Below are positions 36,283 through 48,109 of a DNA stretch of 64,000 bases, one piece after another (the first letter of the stretch is position 1; each line of letters starts with the position of its first letter). This stretch comes from Bretschneidera sinensis (lineage: Eukaryota; Streptophyta; Magnoliopsida; Brassicales; Akaniaceae). The stretch lies in contig CM043700.1 in the NCBI GenBank assembly GCA_023935145.1, forward strand, positions 40,280,620 through 40,344,619. Direction: 5' to 3'. A model generated the notes under the pieces. That model was given only the letters and a program-made list of their open reading frames with translations. It had not been told where the DNA came from and searched no databases. The position numbers and the translations under genes are program-made.

Positions 36283-38475
36283 CAGCAGATAATAATCACT
36301 GTATGCTTCTAGGCACCACTACCCTATTACTCTTTGGGGTAATTATGTAACCAAATTATACAGTTTATATTTTAGCATTTATGCTAAGCTATTCTGGTCT
36401 TTCATTTTACATCATTGTTTGGATTTCAAATGCAGTGTTCATTTCATAGCATGTCATAGATCAGCTTGTTTGATGGTTAATCTCTTAGAATGTCCTACCC
36501 ACATGGTTTTGTGTTACTGTGGCACATGGGGATTATATAAATTTCATTCTCTGCCTTTTCCATTAAATATTAATGAAGTCTGCACGGCAGGCTATGTTTA
36601 TATATGCTTTTTGCTGTCCATTCCGTGTAAAAGCAAGCATGAAGACATTTATGGCAGGAAAAATTAGGAGTTTCCACCCAAGGTGCATTACCAATTGTGA
36701 GACCAAATTTTTGAGTCCTCAGACTTTGTTCTGTTGCATCCTTTACCTAGAAGAGTTATTGCCTTATGGTAGCGGGGTAGGAAAGTTGCTGCTGTGAGCT
36801 TGCATCCGCTTCATTATATTATCTATGATTAAAGCTGAGAAGTCCATTTTACTTTTAAGCGCTCTATCCTATTATTTTGTGGCAATTTTAATGTTGGGGC
36901 CTGCGATCGAATGGGAGCCATGTGAAATAATGGTGTTGGCTTTTGTGGGCTTTCTCCACCAAACTCTTGTGAACAGATTCTTGCATTAGATCATTAGATT
37001 GCTATCACTTTTTTCCATTGCTCATGTGAATGTGTATCTGCACCTATATGTGTGGGCGTGAATGGTTGTTGGATTAGGGTTTACTCGTGGGTAAGTGGTA
37101 TTCATTAATCTGTTTTGCAGTTGTCTTCTTTAGGTAAGTTATTGCATGTGGGGCTTTAGAGAGTGGTGAAATAAGATAGGATGTGTTAAAATATTGCATA
37201 AGAATATGTGGGCAATGGGTTTCATGGTAATAGTGCGGTAAAACAATCTTGAACCTAACTGATATGATAGGAAACAAAAATTCTAACACCAAAGTAATTT
37301 TGAGAGAGGGAGAGAGGTGTGAGAAAATCAGTTGATCAATGTAAGTTTACTGATGGAATTGAAGAGTCTGTTGGACGATGAGGAGATAGCAAGAAGTTGC
37401 AAAAACAATGAAGTCCTAATCTTTATTTTCCATGTTGAGTTTAAAATCAGTTGATCAATGGAAGTTTAATGATGGAATTGAAGTCTTTGTTGGACGATGA
37501 GAAGAGATAGCAAGAAGTTGCAAAATCAATGAAGCCCTAATCTCTGTTTTCCATGTTGAGTTTGGTTGTTCATATACATAAGCAAATGAGAAAATGGTTG
37601 AAAAGTGGATTAGGCATGGCTCATTACCGGGTCAAGAATGTGATACATAAAAGGTGGAGTAATTTCCTACTTTTTCTTTGTTTCCATTATGTTTATGTAA
37701 AAACACTTTTATTTTGCTTTTTCCCTAACAAAATTGTTTTTTTTTATATGTAAATTAAAGTTTAATTGCAATTGATGTTAGCATTCTTTATTTACATAAA
37801 ATTGAGAACGAAAACATATAGCCAAACCTAATATTATATTTTTGGCAAAAGTTTGGATTTCCAAGCATCCTGATAGGAATTCAACATTTCATTTAATCTA
37901 TTTCCACTATTAAATATGTAATATTTTGAGAAATTAACGAAATTTTGAAAGGAATTTTTTGTTAATTTGGCGAAATTGACAAAATCTAGTCTTAATGATG
38001 GTATTCTTGACCCTTTGAGGAATAAGGTCGAAATCGAAATTATAAAGAGTTATCGTTTTAACTTCCCTAAAACAAAAGCATAAAAGGGGAATCGACATAT
38101 TGGCAATGTTTGGGATTGTTTTTAATCTCTACTTAAAAAAAGGATTAAAAACAATCTTAAATATCCACGTAAAAATGTAAGCACCCTTATGGAGGACTGA
38201 GATAAGAGCGCTTGTGTTAGAAAAAGGAATAAGCACATAACCGCAAACCAACTCAGTCACTTTCTCTCAAGCAGCCATTTGTTAATTGGCCTAAAGCAAA
38301 ATTCGTCGATGTTATTTGGGTGTGTTTTCACTAGTGAATACTAAGTTCCCGCTATAAGAAAACAAGACGCAGCTCGATTCAAGAAACAAAGAACGAAGCA
38401 CAAAACAAGATTCAAAAATCGAAAGAATAATATTTTTTCAGTACAAAAGAGCTGGAGATCACCATAACAAGAAGG
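36283..38475. other. 3' flank of the F-box gene and intergenic DNA
   Basis: The first few hundred bases are probably the F-box/WD40 3' UTR. A tandem duplication sits at 37324-37561. The end of the stretch should contain the GDSL gene promoter; GCTATAAGAAA near 38351, about 120 bases before the ATG, could be a TATA box. No other gene was seen. Confidence 0.5.
37324..37561. repeat. Two-copy tandem duplication (119 bp period)
   Basis: Copies at 37324-37442 and 37443-37561 both run from AAAATCAGTTGATCAATG to TTTTCCATGTTGAGTTT. They differ by a handful of substitutions and small indels. Confidence 0.88.
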
Positions 38476-40903
38476 ATGAGAGGGGTTATTCTTCTTCTTT
38501 TTGCTGCTGCAGCTTTGATGGGTATGAATAGTTTAGCAAATGGGCAAATCCCAATTGAAAATGAGTCACATGTCTCTGCATTATACGTGTTGGGTGATTC
38601 TTCTGTTGATTGTGGAGACAACACTCTGTTCTACCCAATTCTTCACCATAATCTCTCTTTGCTTCCTTGTAATGGATCCGATGCAGGTCTTCTTCCTCAT
38701 TTTTTTGGTAAATCTCCTTTTCTCTGTATATAATGTATAGGTTTCTATTTTTCTGTTTGTTTCTTGATTTGTTTTCTTGAGAAATCCACTTTGTTCGATT
38801 TTCTTTGAAAAACTAGCGTTACAGAACGATGTTGGTCTTCATTTCATACTGCACTTCCAAGGTTTCCCTTCGCTGTGGGAATTGAAATCCCAGTTTTCTG
38901 TGGTCAAAATGACGTAAAACCCAATTCTTGAAATTCAATGATTATCTGCAAGATAACTTGCAAGGTCTTCTTTAAACTAAATTTCCTTTTTCCCTTTCAA
39001 TAAGCAAGAAAAATTTACTAGTTTCATTCATTTTGATAATTGAAAATTACTCGCTGGTTTTAAATGGGTTGCTTGTAAGACGATGTCATATAACCTTGGG
39101 ACAAAATTTTTAAAAGATTCAAGCCAGATTGGCTTCAACATAGATAAATGTTGGCCTTCTCTCCCAATATCTTGCTTTCTGTATCCTGAATTCCTAAAAA
39201 GGCAAATTAGCATTTCCCTGCACAAACAAATTTTCTTCTTTGATCTTGTCTCTTGCAGTATGGACACAGCAAATTCGTTTATGTTATAGTTCAATAATCA
39301 TTCATATCTCAAATGGGTTTGCTCTATTTGGTACTAAGCATAACCGGATTATGGCTAATGCAGCTGAGAAGATAGGATTGCCGCAGCCCCCATCATTCTA
39401 CAGTCAGAATGGATCCATTGAAGGGCTGTTAAGCGGTCTGAATTATGGATCAGCACAAGCAACGATCATGAACCCCAATTCCCCAAGCTACCAGTCTCTT
39501 AACGAGCAGCTACGCCAAGTGTTTGAAACTTTGCAGCTACTGCAGCTACAACTTAGCGAAGACAGCGCTCGCCATTTTATCAAATCCTCCATATTCTACC
39601 TCTCCTTCGGGAAGGATGATTACATTGACCTCTTCCTTCGCAATTCCTCAGGTGTAATGCAAAATTACAGCGGCCAAGAATTCAGTCACATTTTGGTTAA
39701 CCAGATGGCGCGCGTCATTAGGAATCTTTATGATGCGGATGTGAGGAAGATCATATGCGCGGGGATATTGCCATTGGGTTGCACGCCTCGTGCGGTGTTC
39801 GAGTGGTATAACTCAACAGGTGGAGATGAAGATTATGGGGAGAAGGGTTGTGTTGATGAAATCAATGAGTTGGTTTCGGAATACAATACAATGCTGGATG
39901 AACACATTGTTGGGTTGAATGCAGAGTTGCCTGATGCTCAAATAGTCTTCTGTGATGTATACCATGGGATTATGGAGATCATAACCAACCCTAGAAATTA
40001 TGGTATGGAACTGTTTTTCAAATTCCTCTTTTAAGAAATTTTGTGTACAGTTAATTAAACTAAGCACCCCATTTAGGGGGCCAGCTTGTTTCTCTGTGTT
40101 GCATTCTTATTTGTTTTAAGAAAAAACAATCTGGTGCAAAATCTGATCATATTACCTTGGTAGATATAAAAAGTTAGAGGAAAAACGAGTGGAGGGTACT
40201 TTTTTAGTTTGGTAGGAAAAAAAAAAAAGATTAATGTTTTTTTTTCATATATATAAATTATAATCTTACTGATAGTTAAAATAAATTATTACAGTTTTCT
40301 TCTTTCTTTTCACTTTGTATCACTTTTCTTTCCTCTCACGTTTGTATCCCAGTCTAGATTAAATAATGATTCCAAAGTTCTAATACTTGTGTTAAGCTTT
40401 GTCATTTACCAGTTTAACTTGCCTGAAATAATAACTTTTCTGTACTTTAGGAGTTTTAGGTCCAATGAACCGGGGATAATCTTGACCACTAATTGGAAGA
40501 GAGAATGCAAGATTTTTTCTCTTTTTCTTTTCTATTAACGGTCAAGATTACTTCAGTACATTGAACTTGATCTAGACAAAAATTTCTCTTAACAATTGTG
40601 ATTAATGGAGCTTTAATCTGACATTGGTATGATCCGTATTTTGCTGTCACAACTGCAGGATTTGCTGATGCAAATAGTGCTTGCTGCGGGCTCGGTTCCT
40701 ATGGTGCAATGATTGGATGCCTCTCTATAGATATGGCCTGTGACCAAGCTGAAGATCATGTCTGGTGGGATCTCTACAACCCTACACAAGCAGTGAACTC
40801 TTTGCTTGCTGATTCAGCCTGGTCTGGACAACCCTTGTCTAGAATTTGTCATCCTATCACTGTCCTGGATCTGGTTTATACTCCAGTCTCAAATTTGAAC
40901 TGA
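38476..40903 (+). CDS. GDSL-type esterase/lipase-like protein
   Basis: Exons 38476-38707, 39364-40002 and 40659-40903 join in frame to 371 residues, with GT-AG introns. Residues 1-23 form a signal peptide (MRGVILLLFAAAALMGMNSL), so the protein is probably secreted. Block I is YVLGDSSVDCGDN (Ser42), block II has Gly106 in LNYGSAQA. Block III reads FGKDDYI (160-163) where GxND is usual, so the oxyanion Asn is Asp. Block V reads WWDLYNPT (328-333) where DxxHPT is usual, so the catalytic His position is Asn331. Plant GDSL enzymes hydrolyse acyl esters such as cell-wall acetyl groups or lipids; with these two changes the protein may be inactive or have another role. Exon 2 begins at the ATGCAG acceptor (39363), where the frame gives HFF-AEKIGLP as in relatives; the in-frame sequence upstream is intronic. 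Confidence 0.87.
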
Positions 40904-41210
40904 GTGCCACTGCCATATCTTAGCTGATTGCTGCTTGGTGCAGTGATTTCCCCCTTTTTCTTCACTGGTCTAATTGCTTTTGCTGTAAATAATCTCTCAA
41001 CAAATGTTAATTGTTCTAAATTGATTAGCACTGGTAATCTGGTATATGATATTATACTTTTTGTTAGAACAAATAAACCACTAAAACATTCAGAAATCAC
41101 TTTAATAAAAGCCAACAAATCTCCATCCTTAATAGCCATCTTTCCATTTCTCACTTTTTTCTTCACATTTCAGCACTGAAACCCAAAAATCTCTAGAGTC
41201 GAAGATCAAA
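40904..41210. other. Short spacer between the GDSL gene and the CHLP-like pseudogene
   Basis: About 300 bases hold the presumed 3' UTR of the GDSL gene and the upstream region of the reductase pseudogene. No distinct signal was recognised. Confidence 0.5.
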
Positions 41211-42202
41211 ATGGCCATCAGAACCAACCCTCTGCACACCACCTTGTTCTCCCCTCTCCCAACCGGAAGATACAAACAAAACGATAGAGTTAGTCGCCCT
41301 CTCTTCTTCAAACCCAACTCTCTCACCATCACTGCCTGCGCCCTCAACGCTCGCAAACTACGCGCCGCCGTAATCGGCGGGGGACCCGCCGGTTCCACCG
41401 CCGCGGAAGCCCTCGCCGCCGGAGGGATCGAGACTTACCTCTTCGAGAGGAACTCTTCGACAGCCAAGCCCTGTGGCGGAGCCATCCCTCTCTGCATGGT
41501 GGAGGAATTCTCCATCCCTACGCACCTCATCGATCGCCACGTCACCAAGATGAACATCATCTCTCCCTCCAATCTCGCCGTCGATTTGGGCTCCAAGACC
41601 CTCCGTCCCCACGAATCCATACCGATGCTCCGCGCGAGGTCCTCGACTCCTTCCTCCGCTCGCGCGCCAAAACCAACAGCGCACAACTCATCGACGCCCT
41701 CCTCACGCATCTCGAACTCCCCGCCTCCCCCTCTTCCCCTTACATTGTCCACCACACGATCAACAACTCCCGCAAAAACCTACCCGTCGACGTGGTGATC
41801 GGCGCAGACGGAGCCAACAGCCGAGTCGCGAAATCCATCAACGCAGGGACCTACACTTGCGCCATCACTTTCCAAGAGCGGATCAAGCTTCCGGACGAGA
41901 AAATGGAATACTACCAAAATCTCGCGGAGATGTACGTGGGCGACGTGTATCTCGTTTTTGCGCGTGGGTATTCCCAAAGTGTGACCACGTGGCCGTGGGC
42001 ACGGGTACCGTGTGCGCGAAGCATGATATTAAGGTGTACCAGAGAGGTATCAGGGAGAGAGTAAAGTACAAAATCAAAGGTGGGAAAGTGATCAAATTGG
42101 ATTGGGGACGCAGCTGGGTACGTGACCAAATGCTCAGGAGAAGGAATTTATTTTGCTGCGAAATCAAGGAGGAACAGTGGAGAAGGAATAGTGAAAGCAT
42201 CA
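41211..42202 (+). pseudogene. Geranylgeranyl reductase (CHLP-like) pseudogene, 5' part
   Basis: An intronless frame starts at ATG 41211 and matches plant geranylgeranyl reductase, the plastid NADPH enzyme that makes phytyl diphosphate for chlorophyll and tocopherol. Visible are a transit-peptide-like N terminus, the FAD motif AAVIGGGPAGSTAAEAL (residues 53-69), KPCGGAIPLCMV, VVIGADGANSRVAKSI and WVFPKCDHVAVGTGTV. Damage: a one-base loss near 41633 (CGCGCGAGG), a further shift between GDVY and WVFPKCD near 41950-41965, and loss of about 20 codons between KVIKL and GDAAGYVTKCSGEGIYFAAK near 42100. The frame then runs to GIVKAS, where element B is inserted within the codons for Ala-Ser. Codons in this part are GC-rich, unlike the 3' part. 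Confidence 0.9.
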
Positions 42203-42609
42203 TGATACAGTCTAAAAACACACACCCAATAAAAACGTGACACGTAGATAGTCTCAGACCGAAACAGCAAAATAACACGCAGACAGGTGCAAACTAAAAT
42301 AGCGAGGCAACATGCGGACAGTGTTGGTCCACACAACAGGATCTCCAAGACACCACCGCCCTTGGTACGAAGGCCACCTCATCCCCAAAACGCTATAAAA
42401 GGACCCAAGTATGCACATCAAAGGGAAATCAGATTCTTGACCTAAAAAAAACATCGCTATTCTCGCATTTCTAGAACCCCATACTAACAAAGTCGTCGGA
42501 GCATCTTCAGAGGCAACTCCCTCCGGTGACTCGTTAGCTTACTTCATTTCCCTGTACAGGTTCCTCGAGGCTTGGCCTCCAACACAACAACACATTTTTG
42601 GCAGCAATA
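42203..42609 (+). repeat. Left (5') LTR of element B
   Basis: It starts TGATACAGTCTAAAAACAC and ends TTTTGGCAGCAATA. A probable TATA box, CGCTATAAAAGGACCC, lies near 42391, with the transcript start expected shortly after. Length equals that of the right LTR. Confidence 0.92.
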
Positions 42610-42610
42610 G

Positions 42611-42630
42611 ATTGACGCCGTCCGTAAGAA
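42611..42630 (+). other. Primer binding site of element B
   Basis: ATTGACGCCGTCCGTAAGAA follows the left LTR by one base. It is a decayed form of the TTGGCGCCGTC-type site common in Tat elements; element A keeps a less mutated version. Confidence 0.75.
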
Positions 42631-42689
42631 ATCCATCATCTCTCGCTAACAGTAAAAGTGAAGAAGTCTAAAGAACTCATTTGTTGCCA

Positions 42690-44015
42690 TGCCACCTAAA
42701 AACGCCACTAAGGATACTGGTAAGTGAGCAGTTGGGGCCAACACCCATACTCAATGGTTCGGGTCGAGACTATTTGTCGTGTCCGACACGTATCCCACCA
42801 TAGCTATGCTCCAAGCATAGTTTGTGGAGCTATCGCAATTGGTGACCAATCTGGCCGCCGAGGTCCGTCAAGGGGCTCGTTAGCCTTCGCTTACACCCTT
42901 TCGGCAGAACCCCAGTCGCACAGGCTCAGCTAGCCGCGGGCTCTCCGTCGATGGCTGTTCCATGACAGAGTCTTCCCCACCTTACGCTGCCAAATCCAAA
43001 GAGAGCCCCCCTCGTCCAGAAGCAGTTTCGGCATCGACAAACAAATAGAGAACATTGAGGGAAGGATCAATGAAGCATTCAAAGGCCGAAACCATAGTGT
43101 CCTGGATGAGTTCAACGTTCAGGACCCACTCTTCACTCAAGAGGTCCGCGAGGCCTCCCTCTCGTCGAATTTTCGAATGCCTCAGATCAAACCTTATAAC
43201 GGTTCCACAGACCCCCTGGACCACCTCCAGCACTATAAAACCATGATGACACTCCACAGATACTCCGATCCCTTGATGTGTCGAGCCTTCCCCTTGATGC
43301 TCGAGAAGGCGACCGAAACATGATGTTCTCGTTTTGAAACCAGGGGGCATCAACACGTTCAAAGAACTGAGCTACGCCTTCACATCGCATTTTCTTAGCA
43401 GTAGAGGACCCAAGAAGACCTCGGAGTCCTTATTCAACATCGTCCTACTAAAAAGAGAAAGAATCTGAGCTTACATCTCGAGGTTCAATTCCGTTGCCTG
43501 GGAAATCCCGGACCTCGACCCCAGTGTCTAGGTACTGACATTAAAAAATGGGCTGAGATCCAGAATCTTCAGTTCGAAACTCACCAGGCAGCCACCCGGC
43601 GACATGAATGAGATCTTAGCCCGCGTCGAGAAGTACTTGCTTGCAAAAAATGACTAGGCCTGCCGAAGAGAACGGGAAGGGGACGCAGAGAGAAAGAGAA
43701 GGGGCCCTGCTAGTTCTCATCGAGAACCCATCAAGCGACCTTTCCGCGAGGACAGGCCATTCAGGAATTTTACCCGCTCAACTTGTCCAGAACCAACGTC
43801 TTAATGCAAATCCAAGACAGAGCGATCCTACAGTGGCCCTCAAGATCATTGCATCTCAACGATGATCGAGGCAAGTGGTGCTGGTTCCACAGAAACCACC
43901 GGCATGACACAGAAAACTGCCTAGTACTGAAGCATCAGATAGAGGCCTTCATCAAGAGGGGACAGTTAAAAGAGTTCATCGGGCCTCGAATGAAAAAATT
44001 ATCAGAGCGGCCCTG
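42690..44015 (+). pseudogene. Broken gag of element B
   Basis: The ATG at 42690 opens MPPKNATKDTG and a stop follows soon after. The clearest gag block is 43168-43320, with MPQIKPYNGSTDPLDHLQHY and LMCRAFPLML. AYISRFNSVAWEIPDLDPSV lies near 43470-43530 and RPPGDMNEILARVEKYL near 43590-43640. A WCWFHRNHRHDTENC zinc-knuckle-like piece is at 43877-43920. Several frameshifts and stops break the frame. Confidence 0.85.
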
Positions 44016-44205
44016 AAGGAGCCCCGAGTGCCTGTCTGGCTAAAACGGGGCGATTTAGGCTACTCGAAAGAGTCCCAGGCCGAGCTGCGGGGAGTCCAAC
44101 TAAAAAAACCTGGGAGCCACCACGACCAAAATCATCAAAACCATATGCGGAGGCCCTACGGTCGGGGGCATTTCTGGACATATCGAAAAAACTTAAGCCC
44201 GATCG

Positions 44206-47200
44206 ATGGCCTCAGTCACCGGACCCCATAAGCGAAGGAAAGCGGACGTAGCCATCACTTTCACAGACGAAGATCTGGAGGGAGTCCAAACTTCGTATGA
44301 TGATGCCCTAGTCATCTCCCTTCTCGTTGCCAACCACGAAGTCAGATGCGTCCTGGTCGACAATGGGAGTTCAGCCGACATCCTGTTCTACGACGCATTC
44401 TAGTAAATGCAACTCGGAGATTCCCAGCTAGAGCCAGTTTTCACCCTGTTCTAAGGTTTTTCGAGGGGCTCGGTGTTTACGGAGGGTAGCATAGTTCTCT
44501 CGGTAACTGCAGGAACGACTCTACAAGCAACCATCGTGCAAACCACTTTTCTGATCGTCAGACAACCGTCATCCTACAACATGATCCTAGATAGACCTAC
44601 CCTCAATAAACTCAGAGTGGTCGTCTCCACATATCACTTGAAAGTGAAGTTCCCCACTAAAGAAGGAGTGGGCGAGATCAAGAGAGACCAGCAAATCTCC
44701 AGATTTTGTTACCTGAACGGTGAAGGAAGGCAGAAGGGACGGAAGCCCTATCGCTCGAGTTGGACGACCTTAGGAAAGAGGGAAGAAATCCACAGGGCCA
44801 GCCAGTGGAAGATTTAACCGCGATCCCCCTCTATGAGGACGCCTCTTGTACCGTCTAGATCAGTTCTAACCTCCTCGAGGCCCTCAGGGGATCCCTACTC
44901 GCCCTCCTCCAAAAGAACCAGGATCTTTTCGCCTGGTCAGCAACAAACATGCTAGGGACCAACCAAGAAGTAATAGTACACTAATTGAACGCAGACCTAA
45001 ATCACAATCCAGTCATCTAGAAAAAGAGATCATTCCCCCCCGAACAACAAGCAGCTGTCATGACTGAGGTGGATAAGCTACTAGTGGCCAATTTCATCCG
45101 AGAAATAGACTACCTGGATTAGGTGTCTAACGTGGTAATGGTGAAGAAAGCCAGTGGTAAGTGGCTGATCTGTGTCAACTTTTTGGATCTAAACAAAGCC
45201 TGCCCAAAGGACAGCTTTCCTCTGCCATGAATCGACTAGTTCGTCGACGCAATGTCAATGCACGAGTTACTAACCTTCATGGATGTATACTCCAGGTACG
45301 TCAAGGCCCGACCATGAGAAAACAGCTTTCATCACTGGGTGAAAACTATACTGTTACAAAGTCATGCCTTTTTATCAGAAGAACGCTGGGGCGACCTACT
45401 AGAGATTGGTGAACAAAATCTTCCGAGAGCAAATAGGCCGAAACATGGAAGTCTACGTAGATGATATGTTGGTAAAAAGTGTCAGGATTAAGGACCACGA
45501 AGTCGACTTAAAAGAAGCCTTCGAAGTTCTTCGGACCCACTAGATGAAGCTGAACCCCGAAAATTGCGCCTTTAGGGTCACCAGAGGGAAGTTCCTCGGC
45601 TTCATGGTGACCCGAAAGGGGCATAGAGGCAAACCTCGAGAAAATAGAGGTCATCCTTGGCATGAGCCCACCCTGGACCGTGAAGGAAGTCCAGTGACTC
45701 ACCGGGCGGATAACTGCCTTGAGCTGATTTATGTCAAAATTCGCGGAGAAATGCCTCTCCTTCTTCAAAGCCATTAGGAAAGCCAATGACTTCGTTTGGA
45801 CCGAGGACTGCCAAAGGGCATTCGATGAATTGAAAAAGATACTTGGGCTCACCCCCTTACTTACCAAACCCGTCGCTAGCGAAGAACTCTTCTTGTACCT
45901 CTCAACTGGACATGAAGTGGTGGCCTCCATCCTAATTAGAGAAGAGGCAGACGTCCAGAAGCTCGTGTACTATATAAGCAAGGTCCTCCACAACGCGGAA
46001 ACAAGGTACCTTCCTGTGGAAAAAATGGTGTATACCCTCCTGGTCACGGCCCGCAAACTCTAACCACACTTTCAAGCACACATAATTGTCCTTCTAACAG
46101 ACCAACCCTTTCGACAAGTGCTCCACAAACTGGATGTTTCCGGAAGAATGGTCAAGTGGTCCGTGGAACTCAAAGAGTTTGACATCTGCTATCGGCCCCG
46201 CAACGCCATCAAAGCTTAAGCCTTAGCCGACTTTATTGTGGAAACCACTATTCGAAGCCAGGTAGATCTTACCTCGATTCTCGACGCGACCAAGCTAGTC
46301 CCTCGATGGATGGTCCACGTTGACAGATCCTCCAACAACACCGAGAGCGGTGCCAGGCTCATCCTGTGTGGCTTGGACGGCTTCAACATTGAGTACGCCT
46401 TAAGATTTGAGTTTAGTGCTTCGCACAACAAAGCGGAGTACGAAGCTTTATTGGCCGAAATGAAACTAGCCAGAATACTATCCAGTGAGGCTCTAGACGT
46501 TTACAGTGACTCATAATTGGTGGTGAACCAGGTCAACAGGGAATTCGAAGCCCGATGAGAGAAAATCACCCACTACCTAAAAAAAGCCAAAGAATTCGTC
46601 GCCAAGTTCAAAATATTCCGTATCAACCAGATCCCTTGGGCTGAAAATTTAAAGGCTGATTTCTAGCTCGGCTCGTCTACTTCGAGACACTCATGGTGCC
46701 GAGTATCGATGAAGCCACCGTGTTACCTGTGGCAAGCTGAAAAACTTGGGTTGACCCTATCCTCCGGTACTTACAGGATAGTCTTCTTCCGGATGATAAA
46801 AATGAAGCCAAAAAAGTCATCTCCCGAACGACGTGATACACAGTCTTGAATGATCAACTATACAAAAGAGGTTTTACAATGGCCTACCTAAAGTGCCTAG
46901 GCCCAACCAAGGAAACCACCTTGGAAGCCGAGCCTTGGCTTTCAAAATCCTTTGTTAAGGTTGCTACTGGCCCGGGATGCGAGGAGAAGCCATGGAATTG
47001 GTGAAAAAGTGCAAAAGTTGCCAGTAGTATTCCATCATCTCCCTTTAACCGTTAAATCCCCTCACCTCTGTCACTAGCCCACTTCCCTTTGCCATGTAGG
47101 GAATGAACATTCTCAGCTTTTTCACTAGGGCATCCGGCCAATGGAAGTACCTCATTGTGGATATAGACTACTTCACTAAGTGGGTGAAAGCCGAACCACA

Positions 47201-47939
47201 AGCCAGTATCACTGACTACCAGGCTCGGGGCTTCGTTTGGAAGTCCATAGTGTGCCGCTTTAGCATTCCCCAAGTGCTGGTGACGGACAACGGCAAACAA
47301 TTTGATAGCACTCGGTTCAAGGCATTCTATGATGAACTACACATTGAGCATTGCTTCTTTTTCGTCGGATACTGACAGGCCATTGGGCAAGCCGAAGTAA
47401 CCAATATAACACTTTTGCAGGGCATTAAAAGGAGGTTGGACGAGGTAGACGGACAATGGACTAACCGCTTGCCAAATGTACTCTGGGTGTATCGAACCAC
47501 CGCTTGAGCACCCACTGGGGAAACCCCCTTCTTCATGACTTACGGTTTTGAAGCAGTCATTCCCTTGGAAATCAAGGTGCCCTCACTATGGGTACAAAGT
47601 TTCAAAAGCGATAGCAATGGCGAGGCTCTTCGAATGAACGTCGATCTCTTCGACGAAGCTTGAGATAAAGCCCAGATTCAACTGGCCGCCTATCAGCAGA
47701 GAACCGCCAGATATTATAACTCTCAGGTCCAAGGCAGAGGTTTTTGGCTGTATGACCTCGTTTTACGAAAAAACAAAGTGTCTCATCCATGAGAAACCGA
47801 GAAGTTGACCCTTAACTAGGAGGGCCCGTACTGCATCAAAAGGGTATGCCTCCCTATCACATTCGAGCTCGAGGAACTAAGTGGGAAACGCGTTCCTCGC
47901 ATTTGGATCGCCGAACACTTCCGACGATTCTACCAATAA
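44206..47939 (+). pseudogene. Broken pol of element B (PR, RT, RNH, aRNH, INT)
   Basis: Protease: VLVDNGSSADILFYD near 44351-44395. RT: DLNKACPKDSFPLP near 45188-45230, then MEVYVDDMLVKS near 45446-45480 with an intact YVDD, and MKLNPENCAF. RNase H: 45730-46230 with LVYYISKVLHNAETRY. Second RNase H: 46300-46680 with WMVHVDRSSNN, HNKAEYEALLAEMKLA and LDVYSDS. Integrase: 46940-47939 with YFTKWVKAEPQA, VLVTDNGKQFDS, ANITxLQGIKRRLDE-like and a final EHFRRFYQ before TAA at 47937. Stops recur throughout, so no full polyprotein can be made. Confidence 0.9.
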
Positions 47940-48109
47940 CTCGCACCTCGGGCACAAGTAACCAAAGAAGTTCGGTTGGATAAAGTTGTAGTTAAGAATT
48001 GCAATAGAAGACAACTTTGAATGATAAAACCAAAAAGTTTCATTAAGTTCTAAAGAAGTATAAAAAAGACATAACGACCCCAAATTACAAAAAAGAAAAC
48101 AAAAAACAC

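Noticed and set aside
39240..39363. N-terminal extension of GDSL exon 2 as a separate gene start
   Set aside because: The open frame upstream of 39364 has no family similarity, while the ATGCAG acceptor at 39363 joins exon 1 to AEKIGLP in phase.
41358..41755. Minus-strand frames of 106-108 codons
   Set aside because: They are GC-rich shadow frames antisense to the CHLP-like pseudogene.
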